DNA of 64,000 bases from Parvularcula sp. LCG005 (GCF_032930845.1 NZ_CP136758.1:1441001-1505000), one strand, 5' to 3'; positions 16,178 through 24,816 are shown, numbered from the stretch's first letter. Translations and numbers: made by a program. The notes: generated by a model from the letters alone, not told the origin.

Positions 16178-16971
16178 TATTTGACGTAGACGTCGCTTGG
16201 CACGAGGTGATGGAGGGCAGCGAGGATGAACCCGAAAGTCGAGAATTGAAGTTTTCGATTCATCCGTCCGACAAAAGTCCTGCGAACATTTGTAGCGTCA
16301 AGCAGACGGTGACATCTAAATATTCAACCGGCAAGATTGAGACGGTAAGAACTCCGGCTTATTCGGCTGGTATCAAATCCGGAAATTTTCAAAAAATCTT
16401 TTCTTATTGCCTTAAAAAATTTGACGATGATATCTACCGCCCCCTCTCGATAGCCAGCGTCGAGGTTTTAGGATCAGCTGACAGTGCTCTGCAAATGCCG
16501 ATGCTGTCAGTGTGGGCATCGCTCCCGAATATTGATGTTCATTTGCCAAGTAGCAAATATACAATATGTACTGAGATTGATTTTAAGCGTTTTCGTCTTA
16601 GTATATTACAACGCCGGTTGGCGTTGCCAATGCAACGCATCGGTCAGATGATTAGCCAAGGGAACAGATACCCGACGATTGAGGCCCGCAACACGGATGG
16701 ATCGACCATTCTTGAGACTGCAAAACACGGAAAAAGGGACAATCCGGATTTTGGCTTGACCGCCCGTGAGGCGATCAATGCCGCGCAAACAGATTTCGCA
16801 TTGTTGAAAGACTGGGCAAAGTTGAATTTCTCTGAAGGTACTGAGGAACAGGTTGCGTTTCTAGAAATATACTTAAGCTCGGTGGCACCGCCTTTAAGAC
16901 CTCGAGCAATCTCGGCATTAAACCGAAATATAGAGACAGCTTCATGGATTAAAAGGTCGGAATTTTCATAA
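16171..16971 (+). CDS. AT-rich hypothetical protein
   Basis: This is a protein of about 266 residues that I do not recognise. No signal peptide or membrane helix is evident. Its base composition is clearly lower in GC than all neighbouring genes, and it uses many A/T-ending codons (ATA, TTA, AAA, TTG), which suggests horizontal acquisition. The N-terminal half looks beta-rich; the C-terminal ~90 residues look helical (AREAINAAQTDFALLKDW). Alternative starts are GTG 16090, which overlaps the nrdB stop as GTGA, and ATG 16171, which overlaps the 25-codon ORF. No function can be assigned. Confidence 0.55.
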   Translation: MLIFDVDVAWHEVMEGSEDEPESRELKFSIHPSDKSPANICSVKQTVTSKYSTGKIETVRTPAYSAGIKSGNFQKIFSYCLKKFDDDIYRPLSIASVEVLGSADSALQMPMLSVWASLPNIDVHLPSSKYTICTEIDFKRFRLSILQRRLALPMQRIGQMISQGNRYPTIEARNTDGSTILETAKHGKRDNPDFGLTAREAINAAQTDFALLKDWAKLNFSEGTEEQVAFLEIYLSSVAPPLRPRAISALNRNIETASWIKRSEFS

Positions 16972-17302
16972 GTCCGGGGCGAAAACAATACATTGTCTTT
17001 ACCAACGGTCCGATCAACTTGTTTGGGGAGGTCTATCATTAATATAGTGTCTTGCGGTGCGCACGCCAAATACTCCGCCCAAGTCGGTTTTGAGAAATAT
17101 AGGGTGCCACGCGGGACGTTGTCGACGGCAACACAAGTCTTATCAGAGCGGACGTCGGCACGACCAGCGCTACCTTTGCCGATCACGCACGGTCTCATGG
17201 TCTTTGCCTTCCGGCCAAAAAATTACGCCGGCGCCCCGCCAAGAACGCATTGCCGTTCTCGCCAGCAGCCGTTAGCCTCTGCGCAGGAACAGGGGAAATC
17301 AC
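16972..17302. other. Low-GC intergenic region after the orphan gene
   Basis: These 331 bases between the AT-rich orphan and the Skp-like gene hold no ORF with coding character on either strand and no RNA gene I can recognise. The first ~130 bases share the low GC of the orphan gene; GC rises towards the Skp-like gene. It presumably contains that gene's promoter. Confidence 0.4.
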
Positions 17303-17833
17303 ATGGTTGCCAGAATTTTGACGATGCTCGTGGCGAGCTTGAGCATGATGGCGGCCACCGCCCAAGCTCAGAACTTCGCATTCGCAGATAAGGCACGGGT
17401 GTATCAGGGAAGTGATCTGACAGACGAAATGATTGCGGCTGAGGCGGATCTGAAATCTCGGCAGCGGGCAAAACTCAACCTGAAACAGAACAGCCATCGC
17501 GAGACGCTGGAGAAGCTTTACAACAGCAATAAAGCCCTGACGCCTGAGCAGGAGATGGAACGCGATGCGATGATCGCGGAGCATCAGGCCAAGATGCTGG
17601 AACTGCAAGAGACCTATCTGAACCAGATACGGTCAACCTCGGATCGTCATCGCCGCCTCTGGGACTATGCCTATCTCCAGGCCGTGTCGGATATTCGCCG
17701 ATCAGAGGGGCTGGATGTGATTTTCAAGTCGGAAAGTATCGCGTCCATCGAGGCAGATAAGGACGTCACAGACAAAGTCATTGAGCGGATGAAAGCCTAT
17801 CCACTCAGCGAGCTGAACCGTCGCGGCCTCTGA
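17303..17833 (+). CDS. OmpH/Skp-family periplasmic protein
   Basis: This 176-residue protein has a clear Sec signal (cleavage likely after AQA, before QNFAF). A long charged helical region (about residues 45-125) rich in Gln, Glu, Lys and Arg follows, suiting the coiled tentacles of Skp. The end, SEGLDVIFKSESIASIEADKD cut to its core, matches the OmpH family C-terminal strand-helix that closes with DVTDKVIERM. Skp proteins hold unfolded outer-membrane proteins in the periplasm. Unlike most skp genes it is not beside bamA or lpxD, so it may be a second, specialised copy. AGGGGA lies just upstream of the ATG. Confidence 0.72.
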   Translation: MVARILTMLVASLSMMAATAQAQNFAFADKARVYQGSDLTDEMIAAEADLKSRQRAKLNLKQNSHRETLEKLYNSNKALTPEQEMERDAMIAEHQAKMLELQETYLNQIRSTSDRHRRLWDYAYLQAVSDIRRSEGLDVIFKSESIASIEADKDVTDKVIERMKAYPLSELNRRGL

Positions 17834-18142
17834 TCAGTTAGCGGGACGGATACGGATCGTCTCGCCGGTTTTCGGGCTTGTCAGGACGATATAGCCGTCG
17901 CGGATCTGGTACTCGTAGCCAAACCGCGGTGTGGGCAGGCCGTAGTCCTGATATTCGGGCTGCACACCGGCCTGAAGCACGCTGTGGTTGGCCGTTGTCG
18001 CGCAGACGGAGCTGGCCACGAGGCAATTGTCACTGGTCTGGGATTGCTCCGCAGTCACCGTTTCGGTGTTCGCAGGCACAGCTTCAGGGGCGGGCGCAGC
18101 GACCAGCAGCAGGCTGGCGGCGCCGATGAAAAGATCGGTCAT
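17834..18142 (-). CDS. Small exported hypothetical protein
   Basis: This is a 102-residue protein with an N-terminal hydrophobic segment (residues 5-16) and an Ala/Pro/Thr-rich linker, so it is probably secreted to the periplasm. Two Cys residues (DNCLVASSVC) could form a disulfide. The C-terminal part (GYEYQIRDGYIVLTSPKTG) reads like a small beta-sheet of the repeat seen in RcnB-like or DUF1236-like proteins, but I do not claim a family. GAGGAC precedes the ATG. Its stop abuts the stop of the convergent Skp-like gene. Confidence 0.6.
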   Translation of the reverse strand: MTDLFIGAASLLLVAAPAPEAVPANTETVTAEQSQTSDNCLVASSVCATTANHSVLQAGVQPEYQDYGLPTPRFGYEYQIRDGYIVLTSPKTGETIRIRPAN

Positions 18143-18235
18143 GATGTTGTCCTCTTGTCAACATAAAACCGTCAAACCCGGATAAGTTCCGCCTGAAACT
18201 GCAATCGGCCCGCTTCATTGGCATCCCCATGCGAA

Positions 18236-18259
18236 AACAGCTCCCCGTGGGGAGCTGTT
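18236..18259. repeat. Perfect 11-bp inverted repeat between divergent genes
   Basis: AACAGCTCCCC (18236-18246) and GGGGAGCTGTT (18249-18259) are exact complements separated by two bases. The repeat lies between the divergently transcribed genes at 18142 and 18367, with no T-run on the plus strand and TTTTCG on the minus strand. It could be a hairpin or a two-fold operator shared by both promoters. Confidence 0.55.
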
Positions 18260-18366
18260 CTGCACTGCCTTCGTCAGGGATGTCGCGGCGGGGTAGTCCC
18301 TAGCGCCATATCGCTATTCCGTGCTTAGGTGCTCAAAATGAAAAGTGGTGAGGAACGAGACCCTTC

Positions 18367-19119
18367 ATGACCCGCAGCATGCTACCTGTACCGATGGCCC
18401 TGTTGACCATGCTGTCTGCCCTGTCCGTCGGCTATTCCGTGCCGGTTATGGCCCAGGAAGACGAGCAGGCGGTAGAGACGCCGCTCTACGACCCTTCCGA
18501 GGACTATGACGAGGACGAAGACGTCATGGTGGTTCGGGCCACACGCGGCCGCATGGATCAAGGCATGAGCGCGTTCAAACGCGGTGATTACGTGACCGCC
18601 GAGATCGAATTCAAAAAGAATTTGCGCTGCGTTGAGCGTGTCGAGCGTCTCGAAGACTTCGCCGTCGAACAGGCCCAGTCCAATGCCGTGACGGCGGAGA
18701 GCCAGCCCAGCGCGCCGCAGACCGAGCCGCGCGTCGTCCCGTCAGGAACGGCATCAGGCTTTCAGGCCCAGAAAGATGGCAAGGACGTCGCCGAACGGAC
18801 GTGTGAACGCGCCGACTGGCAGGTCTACATGATCGCCATGTCGCAGCTGAAGCTTGGCCGGCTGGAAGAGGCGAAGGAGAATTTCTACCGCGTTATCCGC
18901 ATGTCAAAAGACCCGCTTCTGTTCGACGCCCATTATCGCATTGGCTTGCTGGAGGTGCTCGACGACAATTTCGACGAAGCTGATGACCGGCTGAAACAGC
19001 TGAAAGCATTCCAGCGCCGCTGCCGCAAGCAGGGGAAATATTGCGAGACGACCGAAGAGCTGAAGGTCGCCGTCGACACGCTGGAACTGGCCATCCGCGA
19101 GGGGCGCGCCGCGTCCTGA
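18367..19119 (+). CDS. Exported TPR-like hypothetical protein
   Basis: This 250-residue protein has a Sec signal (cleavage near VMAQEDE). A very acidic stretch (DYDEDEDV) follows, then helix pairs with tetratricopeptide character: one around residues 60-85 (MDQGMSAFKRGDYVTAEIEF), and two near 160-215 (QLKLGRLEEAKENF, RIGLLEVLDDNFDEADDRL). Four Cys residues are spread so that disulfides are possible. TPR proteins scaffold protein complexes, here in the periplasm. The partner is unknown. GAGGAACGAG lies upstream of the ATG. Confidence 0.7.
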   Translation: MTRSMLPVPMALLTMLSALSVGYSVPVMAQEDEQAVETPLYDPSEDYDEDEDVMVVRATRGRMDQGMSAFKRGDYVTAEIEFKKNLRCVERVERLEDFAVEQAQSNAVTAESQPSAPQTEPRVVPSGTASGFQAQKDGKDVAERTCERADWQVYMIAMSQLKLGRLEEAKENFYRVIRMSKDPLLFDAHYRIGLLEVLDDNFDEADDRLKQLKAFQRRCRKQGKYCETTEELKVAVDTLELAIREGRAAS

Positions 19120-19134
19120 GCGGCGGCCTGAGCG

Positions 19135-20700
19135 TCAGTCAGAGACCTTCTCCAGATCAAGATCGTGGAAGTCGTAAGAAAAGTCGGTGATATCAGACAC
19201 CGCCTTCATGGTCAGTCCACTGACTTCACCGTCCTCAACAATAAAATTTACAAACGCATCCGCCTTTAACGACCGGTTAGGCCAGAAGGCGACGAACTGG
19301 TCACCATTATAGGGGGTGAGCGGACCATCAAGCAGGTTGGACTGGCCCATATCAATGTACAGACCCTTGCCCTGACGACGGATCTCGACTTCACCGTACC
19401 ACGGATCACTATAGACGCCCGTATAGGCGTTGAGGGGCAGGGACGGCGCCTGGGCATCCGCTGGCGGGCTGATCGCCCCATCCAGTTGCGCCCTCGCTTT
19501 GACGAGGCTTTCTGCGAACGAGATTTTCGACGCTGCGATTGAGTCTTCGTCACGACCATTGATCAGATCGTCGGCCACCTGCCAGGCAAAGGTCGAAGCC
19601 GTCGCCCGGTAATCGTTGGCCGACGCAAAGATGGCGATGTCTTCCTCGGGGATCAGGATCAGACGACTGACGACCCCCGGCGCGCCGCCCGAATGGGTCA
19701 CAGCCAACTTCCCTTCGAAATCCATGACCGACCAGCCAAGTGCGTAGAGACTAAGATGGCTGGCGCCCCGTTTCGCAAGCGCGCCGCCGACGCCTGTGGG
19801 CGTGACGCCGGTCCAGACTTCCTTGAACTGCTCTTCACTGATCAGACGCGTGCCATCAGCGGTGACCCCGTCATCGAGCCAGAATTTGGCCCATTTCATC
19901 ATCCCGGGCGCCGTGCAGAAAATGCCGCCTGTGGCTGCCCAGGTCATGGAGAACTCCAGCTCCTTTGGCACAGGCACGCCGTCTTCGGCGCCTGGCTCAC
20001 GCTCATGGCCTGTCACCACGGGCTGGCCTTTCCGTATACGGGTTTTATCCGAGGCGCACTCGGTCATGCCTACAGGCTCAAGAATTTCTTGCGTCACGAA
20101 ATCCGACCAGCTCATGCCGCTGACACGGGCCACCACTTCGCCAGCGACGATATACAGCAGATTGTCATAGGCATACTCGGACCGAAACTCAGTACTCGGC
20201 CTCAGATGGGGGAGGGCGGCAATCACCTCTTCGACATTTGCCTGACCATCCGGCCAGATCAGCAAGTCCCCAGCCCCAAGCGGCAGGCCTGAACGATGAG
20301 TAAGCGCGTCACGCAAGGTGAAATGCTCCGTGACCCACGGATCGGACATTTCAAATTCGGGAATATAGGTCTTGAGCGGTGCATCCCAGTCGACCTGCCC
20401 GCGATCCACCAAAATCGCCAGCGCGGTCGTCGTGAACGCCTTGCTGATCGACGCGATGGGGAAAAGCGTATCTTCCGTCACCGGAGTTTTGCGGCCTTGG
20501 CGCATCACGCCATAGGCACCGGTATAAACAGTTTCTCCGTCGACCATGACCGCCGCGGTCATGCCCGTCGCGTCATAGGCGTCGATAGCCGCCTTCGCAG
20601 TCGCGTCGAAATCGGGCAGCGCCTGCGCGAACGCCGCAGCGCCGGGGAGGGTCAGGCAGGAGGCGAGGCAGAGGGCGGAAAGACGGGTGGCGGACGGCAT
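19135..20700 (-). CDS. Serine hydrolase of the class C beta-lactamase / penicillin-binding fold
   Basis: This 521-residue exported protein has a Sec signal with cleavage near AFAQALP. The beta-lactamase-type transpeptidase fold follows, with nucleophile motif SISK (SxxK), the second motif YAYDN (YxN) and the third motif HSGG. Residues after about 400 form a separate C-terminal beta domain of the DUF3471 kind. Proteins of this family include esterases, D-aminopeptidases and D,D-peptidases; true beta-lactamase activity is not implied. GAGGATAATC precedes the ATG. It converges with the TPR-like gene, 15 bases from its end. Confidence 0.88.
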   Translation of the reverse strand: MPSATRLSALCLASCLTLPGAAAFAQALPDFDATAKAAIDAYDATGMTAAVMVDGETVYTGAYGVMRQGRKTPVTEDTLFPIASISKAFTTTALAILVDRGQVDWDAPLKTYIPEFEMSDPWVTEHFTLRDALTHRSGLPLGAGDLLIWPDGQANVEEVIAALPHLRPSTEFRSEYAYDNLLYIVAGEVVARVSGMSWSDFVTQEILEPVGMTECASDKTRIRKGQPVVTGHEREPGAEDGVPVPKELEFSMTWAATGGIFCTAPGMMKWAKFWLDDGVTADGTRLISEEQFKEVWTGVTPTGVGGALAKRGASHLSLYALGWSVMDFEGKLAVTHSGGAPGVVSRLILIPEEDIAIFASANDYRATASTFAWQVADDLINGRDEDSIAASKISFAESLVKARAQLDGAISPPADAQAPSLPLNAYTGVYSDPWYGEVEIRRQGKGLYIDMGQSNLLDGPLTPYNGDQFVAFWPNRSLKADAFVNFIVEDGEVSGLTMKAVSDITDFSYDFHDLDLEKVSD

Positions 20701-20804
20701 GTGATTATCCTCGGCAGATCGGCGCAGTGATATCTTTAACCTGCACCGAATTGCCGAGCGTGCCTATCCTCTCGCGAGGTCAGCAGTACTTGTCGTGAGA
20801 ATGG

Positions 20805-21284
20805 TCAGAAAAGCCGCTCGTCATCATCGACGATCTCGTCGAGCAAGCGAAGCAGGAGCACGCCGCCGCCGAGCATGATGAGCGAGTTGCTGATGGAACC
20901 GCTGAGATTTCGCGGCAGCAGGAATTTCGCAATGCTGTCTCGGGCCTGGCGCATGTGCCGCGACTTTCCCTTATCCAGATTGATCTGCTCTGGCAGTTTG
21001 GGCAGATCCAGCGCCGCGGGCTTCCACTGGCGGAGGGCGATGCCCGCCGCAAACAACATCGCCGAGGCAAACAGCGGTGCATTATAGGCTGGCGGCTGCT
21101 TCGCAACCTTCTGGCCACGGCGAGGGCGAACGACCTGACGGCCCTTTTGGGTCAGCGGGGCCAGTCCGCGATAGGCTCGCGACAGGGTCGGCAGAATATT
21201 ATTTTGTCCCACGAATCCGTTCTCCTCAATGCTCTCAGCAAAACGGACGGCATCCCGGAAAGTTCCATGCCGCACCCAGAGCAT
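20805..21284 (-). CDS. Hypothetical membrane protein
   Basis: This 159-residue protein is not recognised. Two hydrophobic segments stand out: about residues 70-84 (PLFASAMLFAAGIAL) and 134-148 (SLIMLGGGVLLLRLL), so it is probably a small inner-membrane protein with a basic linker (RQVVRPRRGQKVAK) between N-terminus and first helix. The tail is very acidic (DEIVDDDE). I see no clear ribosome site at the ATG (complement of 21282-21284); GTG 21275 is an alternative start. It is divergent from the DUF559 gene, 44 bases away. Confidence 0.55.
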   Translation of the reverse strand: MLWVRHGTFRDAVRFAESIEENGFVGQNNILPTLSRAYRGLAPLTQKGRQVVRPRRGQKVAKQPPAYNAPLFASAMLFAAGIALRQWKPAALDLPKLPEQINLDKGKSRHMRQARDSIAKFLLPRNLSGSISNSLIMLGGGVLLLRLLDEIVDDDERLF

Positions 21285-21328
21285 AAAAAGTGTTCGCTTT
21301 TTGTTCTTTTTTGGTTTACGCCGTTCTC

Positions 21329-21754
21329 ATGAAAAACACAGCCTCAGCATCCCACCCCGCCAGTGCCGCGATCGTGGTCCCCGAAAGCCAGCTGTGGCAG
21401 GCTTTCAAGGCCTGGAAGAAAGATGGAGTGGTGTTTCACCGCTACGCTTCCTTGGGTCCTTATACGGTCGATTTCCTTTGTCCCGAGCATCGGCTGATCG
21501 TCGAGGTCGACGCTGTGCCACTATGCTCGACAGAGGGGAGGGCGTCTGATCTGGCCCGTACAGGAGCGCTGGAAGCGAAAGGGTATCGCATCGTGCGGTT
21601 CTGGGACGATCACGTCGAAACCCATCTTGACGGCGTGCTGCGGATCGTCGCGACCGCCTTGGGGCAAATGCCCGCAGGCAAGGCGACAAAGCCGCTGAAG
21701 CGTTCAGTCACCCGGCGTCGGGGACGGGTTGTGCGGACCGTGATGACCCATTGA
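21329..21754 (+). CDS. DUF559-family endonuclease-like protein
   Basis: This 141-residue protein matches the DUF559 family (very-short-patch-repair-like PD-(D/E)xK fold): ESQLWQAFKAWKKDG, then GPYTVDFLCPEHRLIVEVD, then GYRIVRFWDDHV and LDGVLRIV. The Asp of VDF and the Glu and Asp of VEVD are in place. The segment that normally reads DGGQH is DAVPL here, so one catalytic or structural site is changed. The basic C-terminus (RSVTRRRGRVVR) might touch nucleic acid. The start at ATG 21329 is the first in a good position but has no clear Shine-Dalgarno. Biological role of DUF559 proteins is largely undefined. Confidence 0.72.
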   Translation: MKNTASASHPASAAIVVPESQLWQAFKAWKKDGVVFHRYASLGPYTVDFLCPEHRLIVEVDAVPLCSTEGRASDLARTGALEAKGYRIVRFWDDHVETHLDGVLRIVATALGQMPAGKATKPLKRSVTRRRGRVVRTVMTH

Positions 21755-21802
21755 TGGGTGCAGTCTTCCTTTGGCCTTGTTTTTCTCGATCAATGTCATC
21801 AC

Positions 21803-21821
21803 CTTATTGACAGTCGATAAG
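21803..21821. promoter_or_regulatory. Operator-like palindrome before the ABC transporter
   Basis: CTTATtGACaGTCgATAAG is a 19-bp imperfect palindrome (8 of 9 arm positions match around a central A). It contains a perfect TTGACA at 21807-21812 and lies 20 bases before the ABC ATPase start. I see no matching -10, so the site is offered as a possible repressor operator. Confidence 0.4.
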
Positions 21822-21840
21822 TGCAAGAGCGGATGCGACG

Positions 21841-22761
21841 ATGTCCAAGTCCATGACTATTCAGACCAAGGGCCTGACCCGACGCTTTGGGTCCGCGACG
21901 GTGGTCGACGGCCTGGACCTCGCTGTGCCCGAGGGCAGCGTTTTTGGCTTTCTGGGCCCGAATGGCTCGGGCAAGACCACAACGCTGCGAATGCTGCTGG
22001 GGCTGATCAAACCCCACCGAGGCGTCGTGGAACTCAATGGCGCCAATCTGCGCCGCAACCGCCGTCAGGCCCTGACGGGCGTCGGCGCAATCATCGAACA
22101 GCCTGCACTTTATCCCTCGTTGACTGGGCGCGATGCCCTGAAGATGACCTGCATCCTGCTGGGGCATGATCAGTCGCGGATTGACCCCATTCTCGACGTG
22201 GTCGGTCTGAAAGACGCTGCGCACAAACGATCGAAGAATTATTCATTGGGTATGCGCCAACGGCTGGCGCTGGCACAGGCCCTGATCGGTGATCCCACGC
22301 TGCTCATCCTCGACGAACCGACCAACGGTCTTGATCCCTCTGGCATCGCCGAAATGCGAGCCCTGATCAAAAGCCTGCCCGCCCGGTTCGGTACAACCGT
22401 CCTGTTGTCGAGCCATTTGCTGAGCGAAGTCGAGCAGGTGGCTAACCATTGTGCGCTGATCAAATCGGGCAAGCTGGTCTTCCAGGGGCCGATCGCCCAG
22501 CTGAAGGCAGATGCGGGCGCGACCCTTGTCATTGGCGCCGACAAACCCGGCCGCGTCGTCCAGCTACTCGGCGATCGCGGCCTCAAGGGGTACCAGGAAG
22601 GGCAACGCGTGATGGCAGTTTGCGATTGGGACGAAATGCAGCTGGCGGCCTTCTTGCGCACGCTGGTCGAAGACGGCCTCAACGTGACGCATTACGAATT
22701 GCGCGCCGCGCAGCTGGAAAATCTGTTCCTGCAACTCACCGGCACGGGAGGCACGGCATGA
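21841..22761 (+). CDS. ABC transporter ATP-binding protein
   Basis: This is a 306-residue ATPase of the CcmA/BcrA (drug and bacteriocin export) type. It has Walker A GPNGSGKTT, a Q-loop in IIEQPALYPSLTG, the signature YSLGMRQRL, Walker B LLILDEPTNGLDP and the H-loop in LLSSHLLSEVE. A C-terminal ~85-residue extension is typical of the BcrA group. It overlaps the permease gene by ATGA, so ATPase and permease form a two-gene exporter. ATG 21853 is an alternative start. The substrate cannot be told from sequence. Confidence 0.93.
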   Translation: MSKSMTIQTKGLTRRFGSATVVDGLDLAVPEGSVFGFLGPNGSGKTTTLRMLLGLIKPHRGVVELNGANLRRNRRQALTGVGAIIEQPALYPSLTGRDALKMTCILLGHDQSRIDPILDVVGLKDAAHKRSKNYSLGMRQRLALAQALIGDPTLLILDEPTNGLDPSGIAEMRALIKSLPARFGTTVLLSSHLLSEVEQVANHCALIKSGKLVFQGPIAQLKADAGATLVIGADKPGRVVQLLGDRGLKGYQEGQRVMAVCDWDEMQLAAFLRTLVEDGLNVTHYELRAAQLENLFLQLTGTGGTA

Positions 22762-23504
22762 TCCAGCTGTTCCGCGCCGAGTTGATGAAGATCCGCCGAT
22801 CCCTGATCTGGCTGGTGGTGTTCGCCGTTCCTCTATTCGTCGCGATCATTTTCCTTCTGGGCATCAGCTATTCTGACGAGCCGCTGACCTGGCAGATGCT
22901 CAGCCTTGGCGCGGCAGGGGTGTGGTCGATCTTTCTCCTCCCCATGGCCGCGACAATCGTGACCGCGCTGTTGGGACAGGTGGAACATCGTCACAATACG
23001 TGGTCCCTGGCCCTGACGCTGCCGCACCCGAAATGGCAGGTGTTCGTGGTGAAAGAGATTGTGGCGGTCCTGCTGATCGCCGTGATGGGCCTTGTGCTCT
23101 ACGGCCTTGTCCTGCTGTCGGGTGTCCTTGGGGGTGTTTTCAATCCCGACGCTGCGCCCATGGGATCATTGCCTTACGCCTATCTTGGCAAATTCATGTA
23201 CCGGATCGGCGTGGCCGCGCTGATGCTCATCGCCGTTCAGTTCTATGTTGCCATGCGCTTTGGCGGCATGGCCCTGCCACTCATCGTGGGGGTGGGGGGC
23301 ACGCTGTTCTCCATTGTCACCATGGCTACATCACTCTTTGGGCTAGGATTTGATATTGCCAAATACCTGCCCTGGGTTCTGCCCATGCAGATCATGGAGC
23401 AGCATGTGGACGCCACCCGCACAGCGATGCTCATCGGCGGCGGCGGCGGCATCATTGTGTTTGCCATCATCGCATTGGGTCTGGCGGGCAAGGACTGGAA
23501 GTAG
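22758..23504 (+). CDS. ABC-2 type transporter permease
   Basis: This 248-residue membrane protein has six hydrophobic segments, beginning at residues ~16-36 (LIWLVVFAVPLFVAIIFLL). It starts MIQLFRAELMKIRRS, a leader typical of ABC-2 permeases paired with BcrA-type ATPases. The segment EHRHNTWSLALTLP matches the conserved cytoplasmic coupling helix region. ATG 22758 overlaps the ATPase stop as ATGA. Together the two genes should encode a homodimeric exporter, possibly for peptides, antibiotics or lipids. Confidence 0.88.
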   Translation: MIQLFRAELMKIRRSLIWLVVFAVPLFVAIIFLLGISYSDEPLTWQMLSLGAAGVWSIFLLPMAATIVTALLGQVEHRHNTWSLALTLPHPKWQVFVVKEIVAVLLIAVMGLVLYGLVLLSGVLGGVFNPDAAPMGSLPYAYLGKFMYRIGVAALMLIAVQFYVAMRFGGMALPLIVGVGGTLFSIVTMATSLFGLGFDIAKYLPWVLPMQIMEQHVDATRTAMLIGGGGGIIVFAIIALGLAGKDWK

Positions 23505-23564
23505 TTTTACCAAAGCTGAAACATTGCCCCTCCCGTTTTTGGCCAAGCCGCTTATACTGATCTC

Positions 23565-23795
23565 ATGGTTATTTCATCCAGCGCCCTTGGGGGCCGCCAA
23601 GCCGTTCTGCAGTATCTTGATGCCGACTTCGACGTCGTCCAGCCGGGGGACTATGTCCTCTGCGCCGTGACAGGGGCGCGGATCTTGCTTGATGATCTGA
23701 GATATTGGAGCGTCGATAAGCAGGAAGCTTATTGCGATGCTGCTGCTGCAAATACTGCCTATAACAAGGCGCGCGAGAATGGAGAGGCGTTTTGA
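23565..23795 (+). CDS. DUF2093 family protein
   Basis: This 76-residue cytosolic protein matches DUF2093, a small family found almost only in Alphaproteobacteria. The conserved block reads QYLDADFDVVQPGDYVLCAV, then LDDLRYWSVDKQEAY. No function is known for the family. The conserved Cys of LCAVTGA lies where members keep it. The stop overlaps the downstream peptidase start (TTGA), so the two are translationally coupled. The start ATG has no strong ribosome site in view. Confidence 0.9.
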   Translation: MVISSSALGGRQAVLQYLDADFDVVQPGDYVLCAVTGARILLDDLRYWSVDKQEAYCDAAAANTAYNKARENGEAF

Positions 23796-24787
23796 CCCGA
23801 TTTAGCCTGATGATGGTGTCCGCATTGAGCGTTTCGGCGTGCGCGGCATTTGCCCAACCGCCGGTTCCCAGCGTCTCGCCCACCAAGAAGCCCGCCGGCA
23901 ACACCGTGACATCAACGCCGGTTGCAGAGGAGCCTCAGGTCGAGATCGTCCAGGACCTTGCCAACACCAAACCCGCCGTGCCCTTCGAAACCGTACTGGA
24001 CGGCAATCTGGTCCAGGGCGGACTGGTCTTCGGTTCCACCGCGCCCGGCACGAAGGTCCGCCTGAAAAGCGGCGATGTGACGAAGACCGTCGCCGTCGAT
24101 GAAGCCGGTAATTTCGTTTTTGGTTTTGACCGCGATCATGGCCCGACTGCGGTGCTGGTGGTGACCAGCCCCGACGGCAGTAGCGATTCGCGCGAGCTGA
24201 AAATCGCTCCCACGGCCTGGAAAGAAAGCGTGATCACGGTCGAAGAGAGCAAGGCCAATCCCTACAAGAAGGAAGACCTCGATAAGATCGCCGCCGACAC
24301 AGCGCTCAAGAACGATGCCCGCAGCCGCCGCGCGGATGAGGCCCTGTGGACAGTCGGTTTCGAATGGCCTGAGCAGGAGGGCTGCATCTCAAGCCCGTTT
24401 GGTTATCGCCGGATTGTCAACGGCACACCGCGCCGGTTCCATTCCGGGGTCGATGTTGCCGCGCCGGATGGTATGAGCCCACTCGACTATGTCGGCACGC
24501 CCGTTTACGCGCCGGCAGATGGCTATGTACGCCTTGCCAATCCTGACATGTTCTTCGAAGGCGGGCTCGTCTTCATCGACCATGGTCAGGAGCTGGAAAC
24601 CGCACTCATGCACATGTCGAAAGTGGACGTGAAATCCGGGGCGTTCATCCGCAAGGGTGACAAGGTGGGCGAGGTTGGATCGACCGGCCGTGTCACCGGT
24701 CCGCACCTGCACTGGTCCCTGAAATGGCAGGACCGTCTGGTCGACCCTGAACTGGTCGTCGACGAGCGTCCCGTCTGCACGGATTAA
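23792..24787 (+). CDS. Secreted M23-family metallopeptidase
   Basis: This 331-residue envelope protein has a signal whose VSAC could serve as a lipobox; AFA|Q would be a standard cleavage site. A beta-rich middle domain (residues ~55-140) precedes the LytM/M23 domain at the C-terminus, with FHSGVDVAAP (His-x3-Asp zinc ligands) and GPHLHWSL (HxH). The active site is therefore intact, and the protein should cut peptidoglycan cross-bridges or act in cell-wall remodelling. The start is TTG 23792, overlapping the DUF2093 stop, with GGAGAGG a few bases upstream; the next in-frame ATG (23810) would shorten the signal. Confidence 0.9.
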   Translation: MTRFSLMMVSALSVSACAAFAQPPVPSVSPTKKPAGNTVTSTPVAEEPQVEIVQDLANTKPAVPFETVLDGNLVQGGLVFGSTAPGTKVRLKSGDVTKTVAVDEAGNFVFGFDRDHGPTAVLVVTSPDGSSDSRELKIAPTAWKESVITVEESKANPYKKEDLDKIAADTALKNDARSRRADEALWTVGFEWPEQEGCISSPFGYRRIVNGTPRRFHSGVDVAAPDGMSPLDYVGTPVYAPADGYVRLANPDMFFEGGLVFIDHGQELETALMHMSKVDVKSGAFIRKGDKVGEVGSTGRVTGPHLHWSLKWQDRLVDPELVVDERPVCTD

Positions 24788-24816
24788 GGTTTGTAAAAGC
24801 CGGTTGAGCGAAACGG

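Noticed and set aside
16644-17198. Minus-strand open frame of 184 codons over the AT-rich region
   Set aside because: No ribosome site or recognisable motif, and it crosses the end of the plus-strand orphan gene.
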